Origin: RPRB01 sp035543115
GTDB lineage: Bacteria; Myxococcota; Myxococcia; Myxococcales; Myxococcaceae
DNA: 64,000 nt
Direction: 5' to 3'
Assembly (NCBI GenBank): GCA_035543115.1
Contig: DATKKF010000063.1
Span: forward strand, 1 to 64,000
Made by a program: the position numbers and the translations under genes. The notes below the pieces were generated by a model. The model was given only the letters and a program-made list of their open reading frames with translations, was not told the origin of the DNA and did no database searches. Positions 43,067 to 51,536 of this stretch are shown piece by piece; position 1 is the first letter of the stretch, and the number at the start of each line of letters is the position of its first letter.

Positions 43067-44101
43067 CTATGCACCTTCGAACGGGATGAGCGAGACCTTC
43101 ACCCCGCTGGTCAGCCCGAGCAGCTCCTTGGTCTCGCCCGGCAGATAGACGACCTGGTCGTCGATGCGCACCTGGCTCCGCACCGCCCGGAAGCGGTTCC
43201 GCCCGGACTCGCGCTCCACGCCCACCAGCATGTCCTCCGCCGCCTCCAGCGCCAGGTCCTCCGGCGCCACCCGGGCCGTCCGGAACCTCCGGATCAGCGT
43301 CACCTCCGAGGTCTTCGCCTCGAAGTGCGGGCCACCGTCGAACGGGTCCACCCGCTCGACGTAGCGGAAGCCGATCCGCTCCAGCATCCGCTGCACCCCT
43401 TGCGTCTGCGGGCCGACCTGCCCGAGCACCTTCTGCGCCCGCTCGGGGAAGAGGGTCACGTAGATGTCCGACGAGGGGAACAGCTCCTTGATGAACTCCT
43501 TGTTCTGCCGGGACAGGAGATCGGCCTCGGAGTAGGTGAGCCCGGTGAACTTCTTGCCCACCTGCTCCCAGAGCAGGCTGCGGCCGTCGGGCATCAGGGG
43601 AGGCATCAGCTCGGCAAGCACGCGGTCGCGGAAGTTGGGCCGATGCATCGCGAGGTAGAGGAAGCGCAGGTAGCTGAGCTGCTTGCCGGGCTTGTCCGGC
43701 CCGCTCCGGTGCAGCGGGTCGACCACCAGGCCGCCGATCTCCGTGGGCCCCTCGTAGTTGTAGGCGATGGAGAGCACCTTGTGGCGAAAGTGCCGGTCGA
43801 TGCTCGCCGAGTAGTGCTCGCGCTCGCTGACCTCGTAGTAGATGTGCGGCGCGTCGTAGGTCCCGTGCTGGGCGATGACCATGCTGGTGCCGATGACGGC
43901 GCCGGTGCGCGGCTCCTCGAGGACGAAGAGGTACTCGCGCTCGAACGGGTCCTTCAGCTTCCCGGCAAAGCTCCGGATCGACACGTCGATCAGCTTCTCC
44001 AGCGTCTCCTCGTCGTTGGGGAGGTTGACGGTGTTGAGCACCGCCGCGAGGCGCTTGAGCTGGGGCAGATCGCCCTTCTGGACGTCGCGGAGCAGGAGCA
44101 T
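43067..44101 (-). CDS. Arginine N-succinyltransferase-like (AstA) acyltransferase
   Basis: 344 residues, AstA family of GNAT-fold enzymes. AstA transfers succinyl from succinyl-CoA to arginine in the AST catabolic pathway. Seen: N-terminal LLLRDVQKGDLPQLKRLAAV, SFAGKLKDPFEREYLFVLEE, VIGTSMVIAQHG, EIGGLVVDPLHRS and the late FEAKTSEVTLIRRF. None of the other ast genes is here, but argC and argB lie 3.7 kb away. The substrate could be arginine, ornithine or another amine, and assignment to the AST pathway is uncertain. Confidence 0.88.
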   Translation of the reverse strand: MLLLRDVQKGDLPQLKRLAAVLNTVNLPNDEETLEKLIDVSIRSFAGKLKDPFEREYLFVLEEPRTGAVIGTSMVIAQHGTYDAPHIYYEVSEREHYSASIDRHFRHKVLSIAYNYEGPTEIGGLVVDPLHRSGPDKPGKQLSYLRFLYLAMHRPNFRDRVLAELMPPLMPDGRSLLWEQVGKKFTGLTYSEADLLSRQNKEFIKELFPSSDIYVTLFPERAQKVLGQVGPQTQGVQRMLERIGFRYVERVDPFDGGPHFEAKTSEVTLIRRFRTARVAPEDLALEAAEDMLVGVERESGRNRFRAVRSQVRIDDQVVYLPGETKELLGLTSGVKVSLIPFEGA

Positions 44102-44235
44102 CGGGGGAGCTTTCCTGTACCACAGCCCGTGGAGGCCGCCGCCAGCCAGCCTCGTCCCGTGTCGGCTGACGCCCCGAGGGGACCGCCTCGCTCCGCTGGG
44201 CTAGTCTCACTGCCCGGATCTCCCGGGGGAGCACC

Positions 44236-45588
44236 ATGGCGAACATCGGTCGGGTGTGCGTGGTCGGAGCCGGGCCGGCGGGACTCTCGCTGGCGCGGGC
44301 CCTCCTTGCCCACGCTGTGCCGTTCGACATGTACGAGCGCCACCGGGACGTGGGCGGCCTCTGGGACCAGTCGAACCCCGGGTCACCGGTCTACGACTCG
44401 GCGCACTTCATCTCCTCGAAGACCCAGTCGCACTTCCACGACTTCCCGATGCCGGAGCACTACCCGGACTACCCCTCCCACGCGCAAGTCCTGGCGTACG
44501 TCCGCGCATTCGCGGATGCGTACGGACTTCGGGAGCACATCCGGTTCGGCACCGGAGTGACCTCCGCGGTCCCCGAGGGTGCGGGCTGGCGGGTGACGCT
44601 GTCCACCGGCGACGTTCGCTCGTATGCCTCGCTGGTCTGCGCCAGCGGCACCAACTGGCACCCGACGATGCCCGGCTACCCTGGCGTCTTCGCCGGCGAG
44701 ATGCGCCACACCCAGACCTACCGCTCGCCGGAGGAGCTCCGCGGGAAGCGGGTGCTGATCATCGGCGCCGGCAACTCCGGGGCCGACATTGCCTGTGACG
44801 CCGCGCGGACCGCGGCCAGCGCCTTCCTCAGCGTGCGCCGGGGCTACCACTTCATCCCCAAGCACATCTTCGGAAAGCCGGCGGACGTCTTTGCCGCCGA
44901 GTCTCCCAAGATGCCGATGTGGCTCGAGCAGCGCGTGTTCGGAGCGCTGCTGCGGTTGCTGAATGGTGACCTCCGGCGGCTGGGGCTGCCCCGGCCTGAC
45001 CACCGCATCTTCGAGACCCACCCCATCCTCAACACCCAGGTGCTGCACTACCTCGCCCACGGTGACCTGAAGGCGATGCCCGACGTCGAGCGCTTCGCCG
45101 GCCGGACGGTGCACTTCACGGACGGGGCGACCGAGGAGATCGATCTGGTGCTGTGCGCCACCGGCTACGCGTGGAGCATCCCCTACGTCCCTCCCGAGGT
45201 ATTCGGGTGGAAGGGACAGCGACCGCAACTCTACATGGCCCTGTTCAGCCGCGAGAACCCGCGGCTCTACGTCATGGGCTACCTGGAGACGAACGGCGGC
45301 GCCTACCGGTTCTTCGACGACATGGCGGATCTCCTCGCCCGGGCCATCGTCGCGCGGAGCGAGGGCGGACCGGCGGGCCAGGCGGTGGACACGCTCGTCG
45401 GTACCGATCAGCCAGATCTGACCGGGGGCATCCGCTTCGTCGCCACCGAGCGCCACGCGACGTACGTCGACGGGAATGCCTACCGGAGGCACCTCAGACG
45501 GGTGCGCCGGCGGCTCGGCTGGCCGGAGCTGAGCCCCGGCTGCTACGGCCGGCTCCGGGCAGGCGGGCGAGCCGAGGCCGCCGCCTGA
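44236..45588 (+). CDS. Flavin-containing monooxygenase
   Basis: 450 residues, ATG after a GGGGGAG ribosome site. It has the FAD motif VVGAGPAGLSLARALL (about 9-24) with GGLWDQS, the FMO fingerprint FAGEMRHTQTYRS (about 152-164), the NADPH motif IIGAGNSGADIA (about 175-186), and the late LVLCATGYAWSIPYVPPE. All marks of a class B flavoprotein monooxygenase are intact. It oxygenates N or S atoms or ketones; the substrate is not evident. It is followed 74 bp downstream by a PhzF-family gene. Confidence 0.94.
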   Translation: MANIGRVCVVGAGPAGLSLARALLAHAVPFDMYERHRDVGGLWDQSNPGSPVYDSAHFISSKTQSHFHDFPMPEHYPDYPSHAQVLAYVRAFADAYGLREHIRFGTGVTSAVPEGAGWRVTLSTGDVRSYASLVCASGTNWHPTMPGYPGVFAGEMRHTQTYRSPEELRGKRVLIIGAGNSGADIACDAARTAASAFLSVRRGYHFIPKHIFGKPADVFAAESPKMPMWLEQRVFGALLRLLNGDLRRLGLPRPDHRIFETHPILNTQVLHYLAHGDLKAMPDVERFAGRTVHFTDGATEEIDLVLCATGYAWSIPYVPPEVFGWKGQRPQLYMALFSRENPRLYVMGYLETNGGAYRFFDDMADLLARAIVARSEGGPAGQAVDTLVGTDQPDLTGGIRFVATERHATYVDGNAYRRHLRRVRRRLGWPELSPGCYGRLRAGGRAEAAA

Positions 45589-45662
45589 GCGCCCACGATC
45601 CGGGGCGTGTGAAGGCGACTGTACCGGTCCCGGCTGGCCGGTGGTGATGGACTCTCCCCGCC

Positions 45663-46559
45663 ATGCCCGCTCTCCCGCTGCTCCTCGTCGATGCGTTCAC
45701 CGACCGGCCGTTCTCCGGGAACGCCTGCTCCGTCGTCCTCGATGCCTCGGGCCTGTCCGGCGAGCTGATGCAGGCCATCGCCCGGGAGATGAACCAGAGC
45801 GAGACTGCGTTCGTGCTGGGCGGCAACGGCTCACGCTTCGACGTCCGGTACTACACTCCCGGCGAGGAGATCCCGCTTGCGGGTCACCCCACCATCGCGA
45901 CCACCGCGGCGCTCGCCGATGCCGGGCGGCTGGTGCCGACGGGTCCGCGGACGGAGGTGACCTTCGTCCTCCGCGACGGTCCCATCTCCATCGCCTACGA
46001 GAAGCCGGCGTCCGGCCCGGCGCGGGTGGTGATGACCCAGCGCCGCCCCGAGTTCCGGCAGACGCTCGACCGGGCAGCAACCGCGGGCATCCTCGGGCTC
46101 GGGTCGGCGGACCTCCGGACGGACGCGCCGGTGCAGGTGGTCAGCACCGGAACTCCCCAGCTCATGGTCCCCGTGGGGTCGCTGGACGCGCTCCGGCGCG
46201 CGCGTCTGGACGTGCCGCGCTACGTGGCGCTGCGCGCGAAGGAGGCATTCTTCAGCGTGCACCTGTTCGTGCTAGAGGGCGCGACGCCGCGCGGCCAGAC
46301 CTTCGCCCGGCACTTCGGGGTGCCGCCGGATCACACCGAGGATCCGGTCACCGGCTCGGCGACGGGCGGGATGGGCGCATACCTGTTCCACCACCAGCTC
46401 GTCCGCGAGCACGACTTCGTCGCCGAGCAGGGGCACTGGATGGGCCGGCCGGGGACGGTGGACGTGCACGTCGAGGGAACGCCCGAGGACGTCTGCTCGG
46501 TGTCGATCTGCGGGACCGCGGTCGTCGTCGCCCGGGGAACTCTCGACATCCCACGCTGA
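45663..46559 (+). CDS. PhzF-family isomerase/epimerase
   Basis: 298 residues, standard PhzF length with the two-lobed DapF-like fold. Seen: LVDAFTDRPFSGNACSVVLD, MNQSETAFVLGG with the conserved acid-base Glu, YYTPGEEIPLAGHPTIATTA, and the second-lobe EDPVTGSATGGMGAYL. PhzF itself isomerises trans-2,3-dihydro-3-hydroxyanthranilate in phenazine synthesis, but no other phz gene is present, so this is a family member of unknown substrate. Confidence 0.94.
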   Translation: MPALPLLLVDAFTDRPFSGNACSVVLDASGLSGELMQAIAREMNQSETAFVLGGNGSRFDVRYYTPGEEIPLAGHPTIATTAALADAGRLVPTGPRTEVTFVLRDGPISIAYEKPASGPARVVMTQRRPEFRQTLDRAATAGILGLGSADLRTDAPVQVVSTGTPQLMVPVGSLDALRRARLDVPRYVALRAKEAFFSVHLFVLEGATPRGQTFARHFGVPPDHTEDPVTGSATGGMGAYLFHHQLVREHDFVAEQGHWMGRPGTVDVHVEGTPEDVCSVSICGTAVVVARGTLDIPR

Positions 46560-46587
46560 AATACCGAAGGCTGAACTTCCATCCGCG

Positions 46588-47232
46588 ATGAATCGCAACC
46601 TCGATCACCTCGTCCTCGCCGCCGAAGCGCTCGAAGCGGGCTCTCCTCCCGTCGAGAGGGTGCTCGGCGTCCGGCTGGCCGCTGGCGGACAGCACGCGCG
46701 GATGGGCACGCACAACCGCCTGCTCCGGCTGGGGGAGCGCGCCTACCTCGAGGTGATTGCCATCGACCCCGAGGGCTCGCCGCCCCCCCATCGGCGATGG
46801 TTCGGACTCGACGATCCAGGCACCCGGACCCGCCTCGACGATGGCCCCCAGCTCGTTCACTGGGTCGCCGCAGTGGAGACGACCGAGCTCCCCGAGCTCC
46901 CGTTTGACGTGGGCCGGTGGGAGCAGTTCCAGCGCGGCGATCTCTCCTGGCAGCTCACCGTCCGCAGCGACGGCGCGCTGCCCGGAGACGGCGTCGTGCC
47001 GAGCCTCATCTGCTGGGGTGGTGCCGCCCATCCCGCGGCGCGGCTGCCTGACGCCGGCGTCACGCTCCAGCACCTGGAGCTGGAGCATCCCCGGGCGACG
47101 GATGTCCAGCGGCAGCTGGATTTGCTGGGGCTTCCCTACCGGTGCTCGGCGAGCGGGGTGCCGCGGATCACCGTTCATCTGCGCACGCCGGCTGGAACGA
47201 GGACTCTCCACAGCACCGGGCCGATCCGGTGA
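46588..47232 (+). CDS. Glyoxalase-like (VOC-fold) domain protein
   Basis: 214 residues. The start LDHLVLAAEALEAG and the RMGTHNRLLRLGERAYLEVI then AIDP segment are typical of the Glyoxalase_3 group, followed by a second half with LQHLELEHPRA. The family is of mostly unknown function and may bind a metal through its His and Glu residues. Its stop overlaps the GNAT start by GTGA, so the two are translated together. Confidence 0.87.
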   Translation: MNRNLDHLVLAAEALEAGSPPVERVLGVRLAAGGQHARMGTHNRLLRLGERAYLEVIAIDPEGSPPPHRRWFGLDDPGTRTRLDDGPQLVHWVAAVETTELPELPFDVGRWEQFQRGDLSWQLTVRSDGALPGDGVVPSLICWGGAAHPAARLPDAGVTLQHLELEHPRATDVQRQLDLLGLPYRCSASGVPRITVHLRTPAGTRTLHSTGPIR

Positions 47233-47735
47233 CCACGCCGGGCCTGCTCGGAGCGCTGACCTTCGAGCCGCTCGGTCCCGAGCACGCAACGGCACTCTTT
47301 CCGGTGCTCGGCGACGCGCGCGTCTGGGTGCACCTCCAGGGGACCGACGGCGCAACCGAGGAGCAGATGCGCGCCGCCTACCTGCGGCGGGCCGCCGGGA
47401 CGGGGCGACCCGACGAGCGGTGGGTCAACCACGCCGTTCGGCTCGCGGGCGGCCCCTACCTCGGTCGCATCGAGGCCACCGTGTACGCCGATGGCTGGGC
47501 GGAGATCGCCTACGTCTTCGGCCTCGCACACCGTGGACGGGGCCACGCGCGTGCGGCGGTGCGCTGGCTCCTCGAGCACGTCGGTGTCGGCGAGGTCTGG
47601 GCGGCCACCACCCCGGGCAACCTCCGCTCGCGCCGCCTCCTCACCGCGCTGGGGTTCCGCGAGGTGCCGCAGTCACGTCCGCTCGCGTCGTGGGACCCGG
47701 GGGATCTCGCCTACAGGTGGGACCGGCGGCCCTGA
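47229..47735 (+). CDS. GNAT-family N-acetyltransferase
   Basis: 168 residues from GTG 47229 in the GTGA overlap. It has the RimJ/RimL-like layout: LTFEPLGPEHATALFPVLGD at the N-terminus, EIAYVFGLAHRGRGHARAAV with the acetyl-CoA loop (about 93-112), and TTPGNLRSRRLLTALGFREV. The substrate is unknown; this subgroup often acetylates N-termini or small amines. It ends 50 bp before argC. Confidence 0.88.
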   Translation: MTTPGLLGALTFEPLGPEHATALFPVLGDARVWVHLQGTDGATEEQMRAAYLRRAAGTGRPDERWVNHAVRLAGGPYLGRIEATVYADGWAEIAYVFGLAHRGRGHARAAVRWLLEHVGVGEVWAATTPGNLRSRRLLTALGFREVPQSRPLASWDPGDLAYRWDRRP

Positions 47736-47785
47736 CCCGCGCATCTTTCCTGAGTGCCGCCAGTCTGGCAGGGTGGCCGGCCATC

Positions 47786-48841
47786 ATGGCCCGTCTGAAG
47801 GCAGTCCTGATCGGCGGTACCGGCTACGGGGGCGCGGAGATTCTCCGTCGGCTGCTCTTCCACCCCCATGTCGAGGTCGCGCGGGTGACCGCCGCCGACA
47901 ACATCGGCAAGAAGGTCGGCGAGGTGCACTTCAGCCTCGGCGGGCTGACGGATCTCACCTTCCAGGAGATGGCGCCCGAGCAGGCGGTCGCCGGGATGGA
48001 CGTCGCGTTCCTGGCCATGCCGCACAAGACGACCGCCAGGGTCGTCCAGGCCATCCTCGGCTCAGGCGTGCGCATCGTCGATCTCTCGGGCGACTTCCGG
48101 CTCCGCGATCCGGGGGCGTACGAGAAGTACTATGGCGTCGCGCATCCCTCGCCCAGGTCGCTCGCCGACGGCGTCTTCACCTATGGCCTGCCCGAGGTGA
48201 ACCGCGCCGCCATCGCCAAGGCTCGGTACATCGCCTCGCCGGGCTGCTTCGCGACCACCATCGCGCTCGGGCTCCTGCCGCTGGCGCGCGCGGGAATGCT
48301 GACCGGCCCGGTGCACACGGTCGCTGCGACCGGGAGCTCGGGCTCGGGGGCGAATCCACAGCTCACCACGCACCACCCGCTGCGGGCGGCGAACCTCCGG
48401 ACGTACAAGCCGCTGGACCACCAGCACATCCCGGAGATCCTCCAGACGCTCCAGGGCGCCGGCGGACGCGAGCTGGCGCTCGAGTTCGTCCCGGTCTCGG
48501 CGCCGCTCCCGCGCGGCATCTTCGCCACCAGCTTCGTCCACCTGCCGGCCTCGACCACCGTGGAGCAGCTGAACGAGGCCTGGGCCCGATGCTACGCCGG
48601 TGAGCCCTTCGTCCGGGTGGTCCAGGGACGGCAGCCCGAGGTCGTCGCGGTCTCGGGCGGCAACTACGTCGAGGTCGGCTTCGCCCTCGGCGCGCCGACC
48701 GGGTCGACCCGGCGGGTAGTCTGCTTCGGCGCGCTGGACAACCTGGTGAAGGGTGGGGCGGGCCAGGCGGTCCAGGCGTTCAACGTGATGATGGGTTACG
48801 ACGAGACGCTCACCCTGAAGGAGCCGGGGCTCTGGCCGTGA
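47786..48841 (+). CDS. argC: N-acetyl-gamma-glutamyl-phosphate reductase
   Basis: 351 residues. It reduces N-acetylglutamyl phosphate to the semialdehyde in arginine synthesis. Seen: NADP motif LIGGTGYGGAEILRRLLFHP (about 8-27), FLAMPHKTTA, SPGCFATTIALGLLPL with catalytic Cys154, ATGSSGSGANPQL and THHPLRAANL. ATG 47786 is placed by the start of the Rossmann strand. The stop overlaps the argB GTG start by four bases. The two act in sequence (kinase, then reductase), so coupling makes sense. Confidence 0.95.
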   Translation: MARLKAVLIGGTGYGGAEILRRLLFHPHVEVARVTAADNIGKKVGEVHFSLGGLTDLTFQEMAPEQAVAGMDVAFLAMPHKTTARVVQAILGSGVRIVDLSGDFRLRDPGAYEKYYGVAHPSPRSLADGVFTYGLPEVNRAAIAKARYIASPGCFATTIALGLLPLARAGMLTGPVHTVAATGSSGSGANPQLTTHHPLRAANLRTYKPLDHQHIPEILQTLQGAGGRELALEFVPVSAPLPRGIFATSFVHLPASTTVEQLNEAWARCYAGEPFVRVVQGRQPEVVAVSGGNYVEVGFALGAPTGSTRRVVCFGALDNLVKGGAGQAVQAFNVMMGYDETLTLKEPGLWP

Positions 48842-49683
48842 CCGCGCTCTCGGACTTCGCCGGACGGTGGTTCGTGGTGAAGGTGGGCGGCGAGCTGGCT
48901 GCCGATCGTGCCCGTCTGGCGGCGAGCGTCGGAACGGCCGTCGGCGAGTTCCTCGGTGCCGGCATCCGGGTCTGTGTCGTCCACGGCGGAGGGCCACAGG
49001 CCACCGAGCTGGGCCGACGTCTCGGCCTCGAGCCGACCATCGTCGGCGGCCGGCGGGTCACCGACCCGGAGACGCTCGAGGTGATGAAGATGGCCCTCGC
49101 CGGCCAGGTCTCGGTCGAGGTGGCGGCGGCGATGCGCCTGGCGGAGGTTCCGGCGCTGTGTACCACTGGCGTCTCGGCGGGACTGATCGACGCCGTCCGC
49201 CGTCCTCCGACGGTCATCACCGGCGCGGGACCGGATCCGGTGGACCTGGGGCTGGTCGGCGACATCGTCGCAGTGGACACCGCGGCGCTCGAGCGGCTCT
49301 CGACGCTCGGCTTCGTCCCGGTGCTCGGGTCGCTCGGCGGAGACTCCGGCGGCAACGTGTTCAACATCAACGCCGACACGGTGGCGGCCCGGGTCGCGGC
49401 GCGCCTCCGCGCGGCGAAGCTCTTCCTGGTCTCGAACGTCCCGGGCGTGCTCCGCGACAAGAACGACCCGTCGACGCGCATGCCGAAGCTGACCGCGGCG
49501 GAAGCCCGCGAGCAGATGGCCTCCGGGGTCATCTCCGGGGGGATGATCCCCAAGGTGGAGGAGTCGCTCGGGATGCTGGAGGAGGGCATCGAGGCGATCC
49601 ACATCGTGGGAATCGATCCCCCGACTTCCATACTCGACGAGGCCCGCGAGCCCGGGAGCCGCGGTACCGCCTTCGTTCGCTGA
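48838..49683 (+). CDS. argB: Acetylglutamate kinase
   Basis: 281 residues from GTG 48838. It phosphorylates N-acetylglutamate. Seen: FVVKVGGELAAD with the ATP-binding Lys, VVHGGGPQATELGRRLGLEP, GRRVTDPETLEVMKMALAGQ, NINADTVAARVAARLRAAKL and SGGMIPKVEESL near the C-terminus with the catalytic Lys. The length fits the family. Other arg genes must be elsewhere. It is convergent with a kinase gene 8 bp away. Confidence 0.95.
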   Translation: MTALSDFAGRWFVVKVGGELAADRARLAASVGTAVGEFLGAGIRVCVVHGGGPQATELGRRLGLEPTIVGGRRVTDPETLEVMKMALAGQVSVEVAAAMRLAEVPALCTTGVSAGLIDAVRRPPTVITGAGPDPVDLGLVGDIVAVDTAALERLSTLGFVPVLGSLGGDSGGNVFNINADTVAARVAARLRAAKLFLVSNVPGVLRDKNDPSTRMPKLTAAEAREQMASGVISGGMIPKVEESLGMLEEGIEAIHIVGIDPPTSILDEAREPGSRGTAFVR

Positions 49684-49691
49684 GCTGCCCT

Positions 49692-51398
49692 TCAGTTCCG
49701 CTCGAGGACCTTGAGCGCCCCGGCGATCTCGTCCTGCCCGCAGCCGTGCGGCACCCGCTTCTTCCGCGCCTTCTGCAGCGCACCCACCGCCTGCGGGCGC
49801 CCCAGCTCCCCGAGACGGCGGGCGGCGACGATGCGCGCCGCGCAATCCGTCCCGTCCAGCCAGCTGCCGTAGACCGCCACCAGGTCCAGCGTCTCCGTGC
49901 GGTGCTGCCGCTCGAGGTAACGCAGCGCGCCCCAGGCTGCGTCGGTCGTGCCCGACTCGGCGATGGCCCGGAGCACCGCGGTGGAGCGACCGGCGTCGAG
50001 GCCGTCCAGGAAGTCCTTCCGGGGGCCCTCGCCACCCTCGCGCTCCAGGTCCTCCGCGACGCCTGCGAGCGTGCGCCGGTCGAGCACCGAGCTCGCCCCC
50101 CGCGAGGCGAGAAGGACCTTCAGCTCCGCCGGATGCTCACGCACCGCATGGAGCGCTGCGGCCCGGAGACCCGCCACCTCGCTCGCCGGAGTCCCGCTCT
50201 TCTCCAGCCGGTCCAGGGTGGCGAGCGCCTCGCGCGCCTTGCCCGCGTCGAGCTGCGCCGCCGCCTCCTCGAGTCCGGAGTGCCCTCCGCGCGCCACCAG
50301 GAAGGCGATGATCGCCACCAGCGCCCCGAGGCCGATCAGCACCGGCATGCGCCACCTCGGTGCCCCCAGCGTCGAGGACAGGGTGTCCGCCACCCGCGGC
50401 GGTGGAGGCACCGGCGTCACCGAGCCGGTGGGCAGCTCGAGCAGTGGTCCCTCGGATGGTGCCGGTGCCGAGGCCTGCGGCCGGCGAGCGAAGATGACCT
50501 CCGAGACGCTGGAGATGGCGCGGGGGAGGAGGGGCCCCATCCGGCCCGCCGCCTTCGGGGGTGCCTCCAGCGCCCGCACCAGCTCCTCCGCGGTTTGGAA
50601 CCGGGCCCGCGGCTCCTTCGCCAGGCATCGCATCACGATGGCCGAGAGGTCCGGGTCCTCGGCCATCGCCGGCGCGAAGTCCACCAGCGGCGTCGGCGGC
50701 GTGCCGATGTGCTGGAGCAGGTAGTCGCGGGCATTCGGGCCGTTGAACGGAAGCGAGCCCGAGAGCATCCGGTAGGAGAGCACCCCGAGCGAGTAGATGT
50801 CGCTCCGTGCATCCAGCGGATGCCCCATGGCCTGCTCCGGCGAGAGGTACTCGGGGGTCCCGAGCACCACTCCCACCGCGCTCAGCCCCTTCGCGTCCGG
50901 GTCCGGCTGGAGCAGCTTGGCGATGCCGAAGTCCAGCAGCCGGGCCTGCTCGCCCCGTGGCCCCGGTGTGAGCACCACGTTCTCCGGCTTGAGGTCGCGG
51001 TGGATGATGCCCTTGTCGTGGATGGCGGCCAGGCCCTCGGCCAGCTGGAGCATCACCCGGCGGCCGCGCTCGGGCGTGAGCGCCCCGTTGCCGAGCGTCT
51101 GGAGAAGCGTCTCACCCTCGGCGAACTCCATCACCAGGCACGTCGCATCGTGCGACTGGCCGAAGTCGATGACCCGCACCACCGCCGGGTGCTCCACGCT
51201 CGAGAGCAGGCGCGCCTCGCGGCGAAACCGCTCGCTCATCCCCGGCTGCTGGCCCACCTCGCGGCGAAGCACCTTGAGCGCGACGCGCCGTCCCAGGCTG
51301 ACCTGCTCGGCCAGGTAGACCTCGCCCATGCCGCCACCTCCGAGGTGGCCCAGCACACGGAAGCGTTCGCCCAGGACGAGTGAGTTCGGCTCGAGCAC
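49692..51398 (-). CDS. Membrane-bound serine/threonine protein kinase
   Basis: 568 residues, GTG start 51398. The kinase domain (about 10-280) has LGGGGMGEVYLAEQ, VALKVLRREV, GIIHRDLKPENVVLT, LLDFGIAKLL, GTPEYLSPEQAMG and SDIYSLGVLSYRMLSG, all catalytic residues intact. A Pro-rich juxtamembrane part follows, then one helix (about 353-370, VLIGLGALVAIIAFLVA), and a 200-residue helical tail with ARRLGELGRPQAVGALQKAR, similar to HEAT or armadillo-like repeats. The tail should be outside the cytoplasm. It is divergent from the giant TPR gene with 138 bp between starts, so both could share control. Confidence 0.95.
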   Translation of the reverse strand: MLEPNSLVLGERFRVLGHLGGGGMGEVYLAEQVSLGRRVALKVLRREVGQQPGMSERFRREARLLSSVEHPAVVRVIDFGQSHDATCLVMEFAEGETLLQTLGNGALTPERGRRVMLQLAEGLAAIHDKGIIHRDLKPENVVLTPGPRGEQARLLDFGIAKLLQPDPDAKGLSAVGVVLGTPEYLSPEQAMGHPLDARSDIYSLGVLSYRMLSGSLPFNGPNARDYLLQHIGTPPTPLVDFAPAMAEDPDLSAIVMRCLAKEPRARFQTAEELVRALEAPPKAAGRMGPLLPRAISSVSEVIFARRPQASAPAPSEGPLLELPTGSVTPVPPPPRVADTLSSTLGAPRWRMPVLIGLGALVAIIAFLVARGGHSGLEEAAAQLDAGKAREALATLDRLEKSGTPASEVAGLRAAALHAVREHPAELKVLLASRGASSVLDRRTLAGVAEDLEREGGEGPRKDFLDGLDAGRSTAVLRAIAESGTTDAAWGALRYLERQHRTETLDLVAVYGSWLDGTDCAARIVAARRLGELGRPQAVGALQKARKKRVPHGCGQDEIAGALKVLERN

Positions 51399-51536
51399 GG
51401 CCGGGCGGGGAGGTTAGCAGCCAGCCGGTCCGTGCTTCACTGTCGTTCGCGTGCCTACCCAGCGGCCGATCGACCGGAAGCGCCCCTTTCTTGGGGTGCC
51501 TGGGGCTGGGTGGTACCGTCGCCGACTGCACCTTTC

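Noticed and set aside
45663..46559. Phenazine biosynthesis cluster
   Set aside because: Only a PhzF-family gene is present. None of the other phz genes is found, and the family is broad.
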